From Tragulus kanchil (taxonomy: Eukaryota > Chordata > Mammalia > Artiodactyla > Tragulidae), in assembly GCA_022376925.1 (NCBI GenBank), contig JAIOJX010000002.1:135914831-135978830 (forward strand): a stretch of 64,000 nucleotides of DNA, written 5' to 3'. Position numbers and translations under genes: made by a program. The notes beneath the pieces were generated by a model. It did no database searches. It was not told the origin of the DNA and was given only the letters and a program-made list of their open reading frames with translations. Shown one piece after another: positions 1-10,598 of the stretch (the stretch's first letter is position 1; each line of letters begins with the position of its first letter).

Positions 1-925
1 CCCGTTTTCAGCTCTTGGGTGTAAATGGAAACGGTTCCCATGCGCCTACGTGGTCAGGATTTCTCAGGACTGACGGCTGGGCCGGGGGCAGCTGTCCTGT
101 GCATTATGGGTATGGTTAGCGTCCTCTCTGGCCTCCGCCCACTGCGTGCCAGGAGCACCCCACTGCTCCCTTTGAGACAACCAAAACTGTCCCCAGACGC
201 TGTCTAATATCCCCCCGGGGGGGCAAAACAGCCCCGGTTTTGCCGTGAGGCTTAAGGACCTCTCAAGGCTGACTCCACGCGCAGGGGAGGGGACAGGTCC
301 GACTAGAACTTGCTGTTCCCATGAGCGGCGGCGAAGTCACACGCCACAGCGCCAGCCAAGGCCCAGGTCCAGCCGCAGACCTGCCGCTGAGCAGGCTGAG
401 GCCGCTGCCAGGCGGCTGAACTGCAGGGCCACTCAGCTCTCTCCTGCGCGCGGCGTGGTCCGTCAGGCAGAGGCACCAAAAGAAGCGCCCACAACCGACA
501 GTCGAGATCAGTGTTTCCAAAATATTCTTATAGCGTTGGGTGGTCCTGGTTACATGACTGAAACGCTAGATCAAGCCTTACCTGCAGTCCATCCCAACGA
601 CTAGATTTTTCAGTTAGTCTGCCAATGAATTCTACTTTCGCAGTCAATGTAAGACAGGCTTTCAGGCTTTTGCCATTAAAGGGTTCCTAACTGATGGCCC
701 GATCTCTAAAAGCGCCCGGAGAGAATTCAGTGTGGGCAGGGCTCTCAGTTCAGGGAAGCACCAAAGAACGCTATGGTCAAGAGGAAGGCAGGAGCGTGAA
801 TGGCAACACAAGGTCCAGCTCCGCAGCCAAATCCGTTGACGTCACTTGGGAAAGCTCGAGGGATAAAGGGTGAGGCGCTTCTCAGGGGTTGGGGACTCAG
901 GCCGCCGAGTCCCGCCGGTACTCAC
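1..925 (-). other. ARHGAP17: Start of ARHGAP17 intron 3
   Basis: This sequence is downstream of exon 3 in transcript sense. It begins at the GTGAGT donor adjoining 926 and runs off the window. It contains an old DNA-transposon relic (60-245) and the visible part of copy 1 of duplication A. No exon 4 coding sequence (expected KKLPLTALAQ) is seen. Confidence 0.8.
60..245 (+). repeat. Old non-autonomous DNA-transposon relic (hAT-like), copies 60-245 and 1181-1366
   Basis: Matches, as remembered, an old mammalian repeat whose core reads like CTGTCCTGTGCATT...GGGGGGCAAAA. The same family recurs at 32470-32690 and 33560-33776. Family name not asserted. Confidence 0.5.
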
Positions 926-1030
926 GTGTCTCCGCTCGGCATCGGTGCCATGCTGGCCCTGGAAGCAGGCCACCAGGCGCTTGTGCGAATGGTGACACAC
1001 GGAGCGCACCGTGTCCAGGCGCCGCTCGAT
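926..1030 (-). CDS. ARHGAP17: ARHGAP17 (RICH1/nadrin) exon 3, BAR-domain coding exon
   Basis: Read on the minus strand this 105-nt segment is an open, phase-0 exon of 35 codons that begins IERRLDTVRS and ends TDAERRH. It is bounded by a good acceptor (pyrimidine-rich tract ending TGTCCTCAG, just above 1030) and a consensus donor (GTGAGTACC, just below 926). From memory of the human protein it corresponds to about residues 32-66, in the N-terminal BAR domain, with Val where human has Ile in the TVRSxCHH stretch. ARHGAP17 is a cytosolic, junction-associated RhoGAP for Cdc42/Rac1; the BAR domain binds curved membrane and mediates dimerisation. Exon 2 lies upstream in transcript sense (higher coordinates) and ends in the matching phase. 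The exon lies inside copy 2 of duplication A, so a second copy may lie just outside the left edge. The paralogues ARHGAP44 and SH3BP1 are less likely because the match to ARHGAP17 is nearly residue for residue. Confidence 0.95.
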
Positions 1031-1669
1031 CTGAGGACACAAAGACAGACGTGCGGTTGGCGGCTTTGGACCAGCTCAGCCTCCTCCTCCCGCGGGCAGG
1101 CAGGGAGACCGTCCTGCCGCCCACGTTTTCAGCTCTTGGGTGTAAATGGAAACGGTTCCCATGCGCCTACGTGGTCAGGATTTCTCAGGACTGACGGCTG
1201 GGCCGGGGGCAGCTGTCCTGTGCATTATGGGTATGGTTAGCGTCCTCTCTGGCCTCCGCCCACTGCGTGCCAGGAGCACCCCACTGCTCCCTTTGAGACA
1301 ACCAAAACTGTCCCCAGACGCTGTCTAATATCCCCCCGGGGGGGCAAAACAGCCCCGGTTTTGCCGTGAGGCTTAAGGACCTCTCAAGGCTGACTCCACG
1401 CGCAGGGGAGGGGACAGGTCCGACTAGAACTTGCTGTTCCCATGAGCGGCGGCGAAGTCACACGCCACAGCGCCAGCCAAGGCCCAGGTCCAGCCGCAGA
1501 CCTGCCGCTGAGCAGGCTGAGGCCGCTGCCAGGCGGCTGAACTGCAGGGCCACTCAGCTCTCTCCTGCGCGCGGCGTGGTCCGTCAGGCAGAGGCACCAA
1601 AAGAAGCGCTCCACAACCGACAGTCGAGATCAGTGTTTCCAAAATTATTCCTTATAGCGCTTGGGGGTG

Positions 1670-2220
1670 GTGGGGCTTGTATTTGCTTCTTCTTTCATTA
1701 AAAAAAAAAATTAAATAATAAACCTTAGCAGAATGGGAAGCCAGCAGTAAGAAACTGACTTCAGGGGCCCACACATTGTGAGTTGCTTCCCAAAATATTA
1801 TTGCTGGGATATGGCTGTTTAAGGCAAAGAGAGCTGCTTTTTACACGAAGGAATGCCGAAAATGCGTATTCTGATGACTCATTAAGAATGAGGGCAGGCC
1901 CTTAGGGATGCGTTCTATTTTAAAGAAAAATCAACAGATTCGAAGCAGAATACATTTTTACCCCAAAACGTTTTACCCAAGGAGATGGTCTGAGGCCTTC
2001 TTCTCAAGCAGCCCTTCTCCAGATTCAGGGCCCCCCTCCCAAGGACCCCGATCTGCAGCCTCACTTATTTAGGACCAGATGGCACATCACTTGCCCCAAA
2101 TTTTATAATGACCTGACGGTAAGACACTGGAAAATTAACACACGTTCTTCATTTGCCACAAAAGCAGGGAGGGGGGAATCCAGAAGACTCCATTTCATTT
2201 CATTCCAACTTCCACCAGGA
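1670..2220. other. Unannotated intron sequence
   Basis: An A run at 1699-1709, then AT-rich single-copy sequence. No exon or recognised repeat. Confidence 0.5.
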
Positions 2221-2221
2221 T

Positions 2222-2435
2222 TCCTTGGTGACACAGACCAGTAAAGAATTTGCTTGCAATGCAAGAGACCCGGGTGTGATCCCTGGGTTGGAAAGATCCC
2301 CTAGACCAGTAAACGGTAACCCGCTCCAGCATTCTTCCCTGGAGAATCCCTATGGACAGAGGAGCCTTCGGGGCTACAGCTCACGGGATGGTGGAGTCAA
2401 ACAGGACTGAGCGACTTCACTTTCACGAAGTCCAC
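2222..2435 (+). mobile_element. Bov-tA SINE
   Basis: A tRNA-derived head (promoter-box-like GGTGTGATCCCTGGGTTGG) is followed by the Bov-A body (AATCCCTATGGACAGAGGAGCC) and GACTGAGCGACTTCACTTTC. The eroded copy in duplication B begins at 3406. The family is ruminant-specific. Confidence 0.85.
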
Positions 2436-2820
2436 AAGGACGGGGCTTGGTCTGTTCCGTTCACTGATTTATCCCAAGAGCTTTGATCGCTGCCTGGCAC
2501 GTGAATGGAAGGTAATATGTGCTGAAGGAGCACGTATATACTGAATCCCTGTACAAGTTATTAGAAAAACAGCAGTAAACAAACTGCAGGTCCTGCCCTC
2601 CCGGGGTTCACAGCCTCCAGGGGAGATGAAACACAAACAAGATAAAAAGGCAGCCTCTGGGACTACTCTAAGAGAGAGTTAAGAAAAAGAGGCAGGAGCT
2701 CACCCAGAAGCAAAAGAATCTCTGGCTTGTGATAGTGGCCTTCATATCAACAAGTCACTAGCATTCAGCCCTTACTGTGTCCAGGCTCCACCACCAGGTT
2801 TAATCTATAGTTTCTAGTTT

Positions 2821-3013
2821 CTCGTGTCAGTCGCTTAGTCGTGACTGACTCTTCACAACCCCAAGGATGGCAGCCCGCCAGGCTCCTCTGTCCAGCATTC
2901 TTGCCTGCAGTGGGTGGCCATTCCCTTCTCCAGGGGATCTTCCTGGCCCAGATATCAAACCTGGGTCGCATCGCAGGCAGATTCTTTACCATCTGAGCCA
3001 CCAGGGAAACCCT
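2821..3013 (-). mobile_element. Bov-tA SINE, antisense
   Basis: Ends with the reversed head GAGCCACCAGGGAAACCC; duplicated at 3941-4133. Confidence 0.85.
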
Positions 3014-3254
3014 TTTAACCCACGAGCCCCTCCTGAGAGCCCCATGGGGTCATACACTGACTACCCTCCTTCCAGAGAAGTGGAAAATCAGGCAGAGGGA
3101 GGTTCAGAGAATTCCTGAGGCCTCCGAGCTTAGTCAAGGGCAGACCTGGGATGGAAACCAGGTGGCTGGTCACCAAACGCAGCACTTTGAACCATGACAC
3201 GCCTTCTTTATGGCTAAAGACAACAGAAATAAGGGCAGGAAAACACCTGCCACA

Positions 3255-3397
3255 GACGTGGAGCATCTGTGTTATAAAATAAGGGGCTCCTATATCCCGG
3301 GATAAACCAGGATGGAAAAGAATATGAAAAGAATATAGAGTCATGAATAACTGGGTCACTGTGCCATACTGCAGAAGTTAACACAGCACTGCAAAAG
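3255..3397 (+). mobile_element. L1 3' UTR fragment
   Basis: Contains the L1 3' phrase GATGGAAAAGAATATGAAAA and a degraded ending. Present three times (4375-4517, 5481-5623) through duplications B and C. Confidence 0.55.
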
Positions 3398-3940
3398 GTC
3401 ACTGTAGCAAGAGACCCGGTGTGATCCCTGGGTTGGAAAGCCGCTAAACGGTAACCCGCTCCCCCGGAAAATCCCTATGGACAGAGGAGCCTTGGGCTAC
3501 AGCTCACGGGATGGTGGAGTCAAACAGGACTGAGCGACTTCACTTTCACGAAGTCCACAAGGACGGGGCTTGGTCTGTTCCGTTCACTGATTTATCCCAA
3601 GAGCTTTGATCGCTGCCTGGCACGTGAATGGAAGGTAATATGTGCTGAAGGAGCACGTATATACTGAATCCCTGTACAAGTTATTAGAAAAACAGCAGTA
3701 AACAAACTGCAGGTCCTGCCCTCCCGGGTTCACAGCCTCCAGGAGATGAAAAACAAACAAGATAAAAAGGCAGCCTCTGGGACTACTCTAAGAGAGAGTT
3801 AAGAAAAAGAGGCAGGAGCTCACCCAGAAGCAAAAGAATCTCTGGCTTGTGATAGTGGCCTTCATATCAACAAGTCACTAGCATTCAGCCCTTACTGTGT
3901 CCAGGCTCCACCACCAGGTTTAATCTATAGTTTCTAGTTT

Positions 3941-4133
3941 CTCGTGTCAGTCGCTTAGTCGTGACTGACTCTTCACAACCCCAAGGATGGCAGCCCGCCA
4001 GGCTCCTCTGTCCAGCATTCTTGCCTGCAGTGGGTGGCCATTCCCTTCTCCAGGGGATCTTCCTGGCCCAGATATCAAACCTGGGTCGCATCGCAGGCAG
4101 ATTCTTTACCATCTGAGCCACCAGGGAAACCCT
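3941..4133 (-). mobile_element. Bov-tA SINE, duplicate of 2821-3013
   Basis: Identical copy in duplication B. Confidence 0.85.
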
Positions 4134-4850
4134 TTTAACCCACGAGCCCCTCCTGAGAGCCCCATGGGGTCATACACTGACTACCCTCCTTCCAGAGAAG
4201 TGGAAAATCAGGCAGAGGGAGGTTCAGAGAATTCCTGAGGCCTCCGAGCTTAGTCAAGGGCAGACCTGGGATGGAAACCAGGTGGCTGGTCACCAAACGC
4301 AGCACTTTGAACCATGACACGCCTTCTTTATGGCTAAAGACAACAGAAATAAGGGCAGGAAAACACCTGCCACAGACGTGGAGCATCTGTGTTATAAAAT
4401 AAGGGGCTCCTATATCCCGGGATAAACCAGGATGGAAAAGAATATGAAAAAGAATATAGAGTCATGAATAACTGGGTCACTGTGCCATACTGCAGAAGTT
4501 AACACAGCACTGCAAAAGTCAGCTAGACTTTAGTACATGTTTCAAAAAAGGACTTGCAGAAACTAGGCAACCCCTCAGGCCCCCGTGGATGTCTGAGCAA
4601 AGGGACAAGAACAGGGAGTCGCCGTCTGGGTCCCGCGTGATCTCTGCCATCTCCCATCTGCCTGCACGGGCTCTGGTTTGTTCTTATGGTCTCAGGGATG
4701 AAATGACTTGATGGGATGCGGGAGGGATAATGCTCACAGGAAAACCTAGTGGAATCAGACCAAACACTACTTCTAAAAGTCTGAAAATGGATTTACGGTA
4801 TCTGATAAAAACGAGCGGGGAACTCGTGTTAAGGAGCGGATTCTCAAACT

Positions 4851-5008
4851 GTCATGTGCTAGTTGCTTGGTCGTGTCTGACCCTTCGTGACCCCCACTGG
4901 AGTGGGTTGCCGTTCGCCTCTCCAGGGGATCTTCCCGGCCCAGGGACGCAGCCCCGGTCTCCTGCATTGCAGGCAGATTCTTAACGATCTGAGCCACCAG
5001 GAAGCCCT
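4851..5008 (-). mobile_element. Bov-tA SINE, antisense, internally shortened
   Basis: Lacks the middle of the Bov-A body (joins TGACCCCCACTGG to AGTGGGTTGCC). The copy at 5957-6115 differs by about four substitutions and one base. Confidence 0.8.
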
Positions 5009-5956
5009 AAATTATAAAGCTATACATCAACTACACCTCAATAAAAAATTGTTTTAAAGATTATGATTCTTTAATACATCTGTTTAAAAAACCTAGTCCT
5101 TGATAAAAATGTCTAGTCCTTAAAAAAAGAAAAAGATATGCTCTTAAAATCTTCTACCAAAAAAAACCCCCCTATCTGCAGAAGACTATCATAATTTAGG
5201 AGGCTGTTTGGAAAGGTGGCGGGGGGCAGAGGCAGTGTTTTGGTAAATTATGCAGCTCCTCGTCTCCACGGGAAGAGACAGAGAGCCATTTGGGAGCAGA
5301 TCTCTGGTCTCTAGGGACTCCTTGGAGCACACCTGAGGCCAAAAAAAGAGCCAAATTATGGGAAGCAGATCCTGGGATGGAAACCAGGTGGCTGGTCACC
5401 AAACGCAGCACTTTGAACCATGACACGCCTTCTTTATGGCTAAAGACAACAGAAATAAGGGCAGGAAAACACCTGCCACAGACGTGGAGCATCTGTGTTA
5501 TAAAATAAGGGGCTCCTATATCCCGGGATAAACCAGGATGGAAAAGAATATGAAAAAGAATATAGAGTCATGAATAACTGGGTCACTGTGCCATACTGCA
5601 GAAGTTAACACAGCACTGCAAAAGTCAGCTAGACTTTAGTACATGTTTCAAAAAAGGACTTGCAGAAACTAGGCAACCCCTCAGGCCCCCGTGGATGTCT
5701 GAGCAAAGGGACAAGAACAGGGAGTCGCCGTCTGGGTCCCGCGTGACCTCTGCCATCTCCCATCTGCCTGCACGGGCTCTGGTTTGTTCTTATGGTCTCA
5801 GGGATGAAATGACTTGATGGGATGCGGGAGGGATAATGCTCACAGGAAAACCTAGTGGAATCAGACCAAACACTACTTCTAAAAGTCTGAAAATGGATTT
5901 ACGGTATCTGATAAAAACGAGCGGGGAACTCGTGTTAAGGAGCGGATTCTCAAACT

Positions 5957-6115
5957 GTCATGTGCTAGTTGCTTGGTCGTGTCTGACCCTTCGTGACCCC
6001 CACTGGAGTGGGTTGCCGTTCCCCTCTCCAGGGGATCTTCCCAGCCCAGGGACTCAGCCCCGGTCTCCTGCATTGCAGGCAGATTCTTAACGATCTGAGC
6101 CACCAGGGAAGCCCT
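5957..6115 (-). mobile_element. Bov-tA SINE, duplicate of 4851-5008
   Basis: Copy in duplication C with a few substitutions closer to the family consensus (CCCCTCTCCAGGGG, CAGGGAAGCCC), suggesting errors in the 4851 copy or allelic difference. Confidence 0.8.
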
Positions 6116-7206
6116 AAATTATAAAGCTATACATCAACTACACCTCAATAAAAAATTGTTTTAAAGATTATGATTCTTTAATACATCTGTTTAAAAAACC
6201 TAGTCCTTGATAAAAATGTCTAGTCCTTAAAAATAGAAAAATATATGCTCTTAAAATCTTCTACCAAAAAAAACCCCCCTATCTGCAGAAGACTATCATA
6301 ATTTAGGAGGCTGTTTGGAAAGGTGGCGGGGGGCAGAGGCAGTGTTTTGGTAAATTATGCAGCTCCTCGTCTCCACGGGAAGAGACAGAGAGCCATTTGG
6401 GAGCAGATCTCTGGTCTCTAGGGACTCCTTGGAGCACACCTGAGGCCGGTTATGAAAATGAGAGGTGAAAGGACAGGTGGAGGAGTCTTAACAGAAATCT
6501 CCATGGGGAAGGGGTTCGGTCTTTCTCCAAGTATTTGGTGTGGGTTGGGAGGGAGTGGAACTGGGTGGACTGATGTGTACAGAGGGTCCTGGCCCTCCTG
6601 GGAGAAACTACTAGTCCCGAAGCTGAGAGATCGCATGGAGCGGCGGTGGCTAAGGCGCCGGCAGGGAACGCCCCTCCCTGTAGGGAGGAGAGTCTGGCCT
6701 GGCCACGTGAGGCCACCCTGCGGCTCCCGGGGGGTTCTGGGAGACCTGGTCACTGTCACTGAGACCCAACTTAGCTCAGTCCTGGGGAAGAAGCATAAAC
6801 GGAAGCAACAAATTCCCCACACTCTCCGGGGAGTCGGTGGGGCCGCTGCGGCAGCTGGTGGAGTCTGTCACGTCAAGGGCGCCGCGCGGCAGCCTGCCTT
6901 CGACCGGTGACCAGGCCTCAGTGCCAAGGGCCCGGCAGCCCAGCCAGGCTCCGCCCCCGGCCCCACCCCAACCAGGGCACTCGAGTGTGGGACTAGCCCC
7001 CTCTGAACTTCACAACCCGACACCAACGTTTCAGATCCCCTATGATCACTGTGCAACTCGACTGCTGTTATTTCCCGCCCAGGACCATGCTAATCGTGCT
7101 CACTGTTTCAGGCACAATCCCCCAAAGCCAAGAGCCATAAGGTTCAGTTCTCTCCTATGGGCTTTTTTTTGTTACAGAGCACTTGGAAAAGTCTTTCTTT
7201 TGTTAC

Positions 7207-7246
7207 CTGTAACAGATCTTCACTGAGAACTTCTGTTTTCTCGGCC
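7207..7246 (-). CDS. ARHGAP17: ARHGAP17 exon 2, first copy
   Basis: On the minus strand a 40-nt exon lies between a strong acceptor (TTTTTCCCACAG, above 7246) and a donor GTAACA (below 7207). It supplies the last base of an Arg codon and then 13 codons, AEKTEVLSEDLLQ, matching residues 19-31 of human ARHGAP17 as remembered. It ends in phase 0, which fits exon 3 at 926-1030. The exon sits in copy 1 of duplication D and is identical to the copy at 8359-8398. If the duplication is false, only one of the two exists in the animal. Confidence 0.93.
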
Positions 7247-8358
7247 CTGTGGGAAAAAGCAAACAGTTCAGAGTTAGACGTTCAGAAATAAAAAGCAACT
7301 CATGTAACTCAGTAATGAGTGTCCTGGAGGCTAAAATGAAACTGAATGAATGACAGAAAAAAAAAACAACGGAATGAATGATCACAAGCAGAGAATTTTT
7401 TTGTTTGTTTTTTTTACCGATTTTCATATCAGAGGGCAATTAAAGCCACAAAGAAACAAATAAATGCAAGTTTGCAGAGAACAGCAAACCCCACACAAAA
7501 ACAAATGACTGTGATTAGCAGTTCTCAAACATGGGCATGCACAGACCCAAAACAAAGGCTGCCTTAAAGCCACAAAGAAACAAAGGGGAGCACACCTGAG
7601 GCCGGTTATGAAAATGAGAGGTGAAAGGACAGGTGGAGTCTTAACAGAAATCTCCATGGGGAAGGGGTTCGGTCTTTCTCCAAGTATTTGGTGTGGGTTG
7701 GGAGGGAGTGGAACTGGGTGGACTGATGTGTACAGAGGGTCCTGGCCCTCCTGGGAGAAACTACTAGTCCCGAAGCTGAGAGATCGCATGGAGCGGCGGT
7801 GGCTAAGGCGCGGCAGGGAACGCCCCTCCCTGTAGGGAGGAGAGTCTGGCCTGGCCACGTGAGGCCACCCTGCGGCTCCCGGGGGGTTCTGGGAGACCTG
7901 GTCACTGTCACTGAGACCCAACTTAGCTCAGTCCTGGGGAAGAAGCATAAACGGAAGCAACAAATTCCCCACACTCTCCGGGGAGTCGGTGGGGCCGCTG
8001 CGGCAGCTGGTGGAGTCTGTCACGTCAAGGGCGCCGCGCGGCAGCCTGCCTTCGACCGGTGACCAGGCCTCAGTGCCAAGGGCCCGGCAGCCCAGCCAGG
8101 CTCCGCCCCCGGCCCCACCCCAACCAGGGCACTCGAGTGTGGGACTAGCCCCCTCTGAACTTCACAACCCGACACCAACGTTTCAGATCCCCTATGATCA
8201 CTGTGCAACTCGACTGCTGTTATTTCCCGCCCAGGACCATGCTAATCGTGCTCACTGTTTCAGGCACAATCCCCCAAAGCCAAGAGCCATAAGGTTCAGT
8301 TCTCTCCTATGGGCTTTTTTTTGTTACAGAGCACTTGGAAAAGTCTTTCTTTTGTTAC

Positions 8359-8398
8359 CTGTAACAGATCTTCACTGAGAACTTCTGTTTTCTCGGCC
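8359..8398 (-). CDS. ARHGAP17: ARHGAP17 exon 2, second copy (probably a false duplicate)
   Basis: Identical to 7207-7246, including acceptor, donor and flanking intron, at an offset of 1152 bases. Because the exon is 40 nt (not a multiple of three), splicing in both copies would shift the reading frame after residue 31 and destroy the BAR domain. A functional gene would need to use only one copy. The simplest view is an assembly duplicate (duplication D). Confidence 0.85.
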
Positions 8399-8669
8399 CT
8401 GTGGGAAAAAGCAAACAGTTCAGAGTTAGACGTTCAGAAATAAAAAGCAACTCATGTAACTCAGTAATGAGTGTCCTGGAGGCTAAAATGAAACTGAATG
8501 AATGACAGAAAAAAAAAACAACGGAATGAATGATCACAAGCAGAGAATTTTTTTGTTTGTTTTTTTTACCGATTTTCATATCAGAGGGCAATTAAAGCCA
8601 CAAAGAAACAAATAAATGCAAGTTTGCAGAGAACAGCAAACCCCACACAAAAACAAATGACTGTGATTA

Positions 8670-8875
8670 GCAGTTCTCAAACATGGGCATGCACAGACAC
8701 ACCAAAGCAGGTGTGAAGAGGTGCTGCCTTAAAATCCCATTTTCCAGGTCTCACCTCAACAACTGCTAATGTCATAGGTCTGGAGTGAGATCCTGCATCT
8801 TTAACAAACCCCTCCCTGTCCAGAATCCCATGGCAGGAGGCCCTGTAGGACCACACTTTGAGAAAAGACTGCCCT
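8670..8875 (+). repeat. MER5-like DNA-transposon relic
   Basis: Starts AGCAGTTCTCAAACATGGGC and ends GGACCACACTTTGAGAAAAG, the outer parts expected of an old hAT-Charlie (MER5A-type) element. Diverged. Confidence 0.4.
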
Positions 8876-10225
8876 AGAGAAAACTAAACCTCAGTTCTTA
8901 AAATGATCACTTCTGAGTGTCCCAGCAAGTGTGTCACAGATCCACAAAGGCTATACAATGACAACACACACACACAGTGAGAACAAATAGGTCTTCCTTC
9001 CTTCAGCTATCTCATCTTTACTTTCAAAAGAGGCAAAATATTTTCACCACTCTCCCTTATCTATGCATCAGAACGCCTCTTGACCTTTCTAGAAGATTGA
9101 CACACCAGCCGACAATCAGCCGAGCATGACGGCTAGCACCTCAGGTGTGAGATCACAATCTTTTTAAGATGAGTTTTCTCTGCAGTCCAAAACAGCAGCA
9201 ATAGCTGGTATACCCAGAATCACTACAGACTGCCATTCCGAACTTCTGGCTCAAATTGGGACTTCAGTCCCGTCATTTAACATCCCTACCAAGTTCTCAC
9301 TGAAACAAACCAGGACATTTTTAAAGGAAAATAAAATAATTTCAGTTCTGATCACTGCAGGGGAGAGGGGAGGGAAAACCATCAATGAACCAAAAATCTG
9401 AAGCCTTTCTATAAGATACAAGGCAGAATGGAGGTTGCCCAACCTTGCCGTGAATCAATACAAGGGAAGGAAAAGCCACTTGGCCAAAACCCACGGTGGG
9501 ACCCCCTAGAATGACCTCAAAACACGGCGAGGCTCAGAGGAGCACAGACCCAAGCCCCACACCCCCATCCCACGCTGGGAGGGTGGCACGCCAGGTGAAA
9601 TCCAGGTGCTGGCACAGAGAGCCCCAACACCAGTCATCAACAGCGGTGCCCCAGATGGCCTGGAGACGCCTCCGGGAGTGGCTCACTCTCTGGGTCCTGC
9701 AGGAAACTGCCACTCTGACCTGGCGCGATCCTCCCAGGCCCAGAGGAGCAGAGCCTGGAGACCAGGTCAAGGCCCCGGCTTCCCAGAGAGGCCAGCTCGA
9801 CTTCGTGAACGGGGTCTGCGAGCGGCACGCCAAGACAGGCCCCTGGCCCTCGCTTGTCACGCCTGGTGCCAGGCAGTGCCCAAGGGCCCAGCGCAGGCAG
9901 CCGTGCCACTGAGGGAAGTGGAGCGCAACTCCAGCTGGCCGTGAGCTCGAGTGAGCAGTCTCAAGAAGAAGCCTGAGAGCCCGCCTAGCAGCGACACACC
10001 TGGCATGGGGCCACCATGGCCTCACCATCGCCCCCACTGCCACTCCTCGGGCAAAACACCACCACAAGACTGTGGGACTTTCACCCTGTCTTCACTGGCC
10101 AGAGCCCAGAGACCTGGATGGGGCCCTGGACAGCTCTGAGAGCACGCTGCTATCTCCTTCTGTGGGTATAACTATAGGCAGAGGAAAGTCCCAAGGCCTA
10201 TTTAAATATTCACAAGTTCAAAAAA
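8876..10225. other. Single-copy intron sequence, GC-rich in its second half
   Basis: No recognised repeat except a short CA run near 8967-8981. 9490-10140 is GC-rich and has overlapping long frames on both strands (138 aa plus, 177 aa minus), but with no protein likeness, splice logic or domain I can name. Confidence 0.4.
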
Positions 10226-10235
10226 AGAGATTCAG

Positions 10236-10513
10236 GGGCTTCCCTGGTGGTTCAGGGGGTAAAGAATCCATCTTGCAGTGCAAGGGGCACCAGTTCAATC
10301 CCTGGCCCAGGTAGGTCCCATGTGCCACGGAGTGGCTGGACCGGTATGTCCAATTAGCGGCCAGCGCTCTGGAGTGCATGTACCCAGAGCTGGTGCTCTG
10401 CAACGGGAGAGGCCACTGCGATGGGAGGCCCACACAGGCCAAAGAATAAAGATGGATGAAAATAAATAAACAGAAAATCAATAAAAGAGGCCAAAATTTA
10501 AAGAGAGAGAGAG
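10236..10513 (+). mobile_element. CHR-variant SINE (GTGGCC/A-tail type)
   Basis: A member of the CHR-related family in which the anticodon-arm region reads CTTGCAGTGCAAGGGGC and the body carries GGCTGGACCG...TGTCCAATTA, GAGAGGCCACTGCGATGGG and AGGCCCACACAGGCC. Flanked by the target duplication AGAGATTCAG (10226-10235 and 10514-10523), showing genuine retrotransposition. Confidence 0.8.
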
Positions 10514-10518
10514 AGAGA
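10503..10518 (+). repeat. (AG)n microsatellite
   Basis: About eight AG units at the tail of the preceding SINE. Confidence 0.8.
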
Positions 10519-10598
10519 TTCAGAGCATGTATGTCCTCTTATGAAACAAAGTGTTTAAAACAGAAGAGTAAAACTTAGCTTTAAAAATTCCAGTGTGG

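Larger units (their letters stand above)
3..1670. repeat. Tandem duplication A, period 1121
   Basis: Bases 3-547 recur at 1124-1670 almost unchanged, with small indels only near the right end (around 485, 525 and 545 against 1608, 1648 and 1668). Copy 2 would be 548-1670; most of copy 1 lies left of the window. Confidence 0.9.
2261..4517. repeat. Tandem duplication B, period 1120
   Basis: Copy 1 is about 2261-3397 and copy 2 about 3406-4517. The first 150 bases of copy 2 have lost about 25 bases in scattered small deletions relative to copy 1, several in C or G runs; the remainder is nearly identical. Confidence 0.95.
4265..6447. repeat. Tandem duplication C, period 1106
   Basis: Copy 1 4265-5341, copy 2 5371-6447, with 29 A-rich bases between. 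Copy 1 reuses the end of B copy 2, so 3145-3397, 4265-4517 and 5371-5623 are three versions of one sequence. Confidence 0.95.
1031..7206 (-). other. ARHGAP17: ARHGAP17 intron 2
   Basis: Bounded by the exon 2 donor at 7206 and the exon 3 acceptor at 1031. It holds Bov-tA SINEs, L1 3' scraps and duplications A (part), B and C, so its true length is probably about 3 kb shorter than shown. Confidence 0.8.
6431..8698. repeat. Tandem duplication D, period 1152, containing ARHGAP17 exon 2
   Basis: Copy 1 6431-7546 plus a degraded end to about 7565; copy 2 7587-8698. Differences are one 3-base and one 1-base deletion plus the scrambled junction 7547-7586. Confidence 0.95.

Noticed and set aside
9534..10067. 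A 177-codon minus-strand frame with overlapping plus-strand frames
   Set aside because: GC-rich sequence favours long open frames on both strands; no protein likeness, start context or splice signals support a gene.
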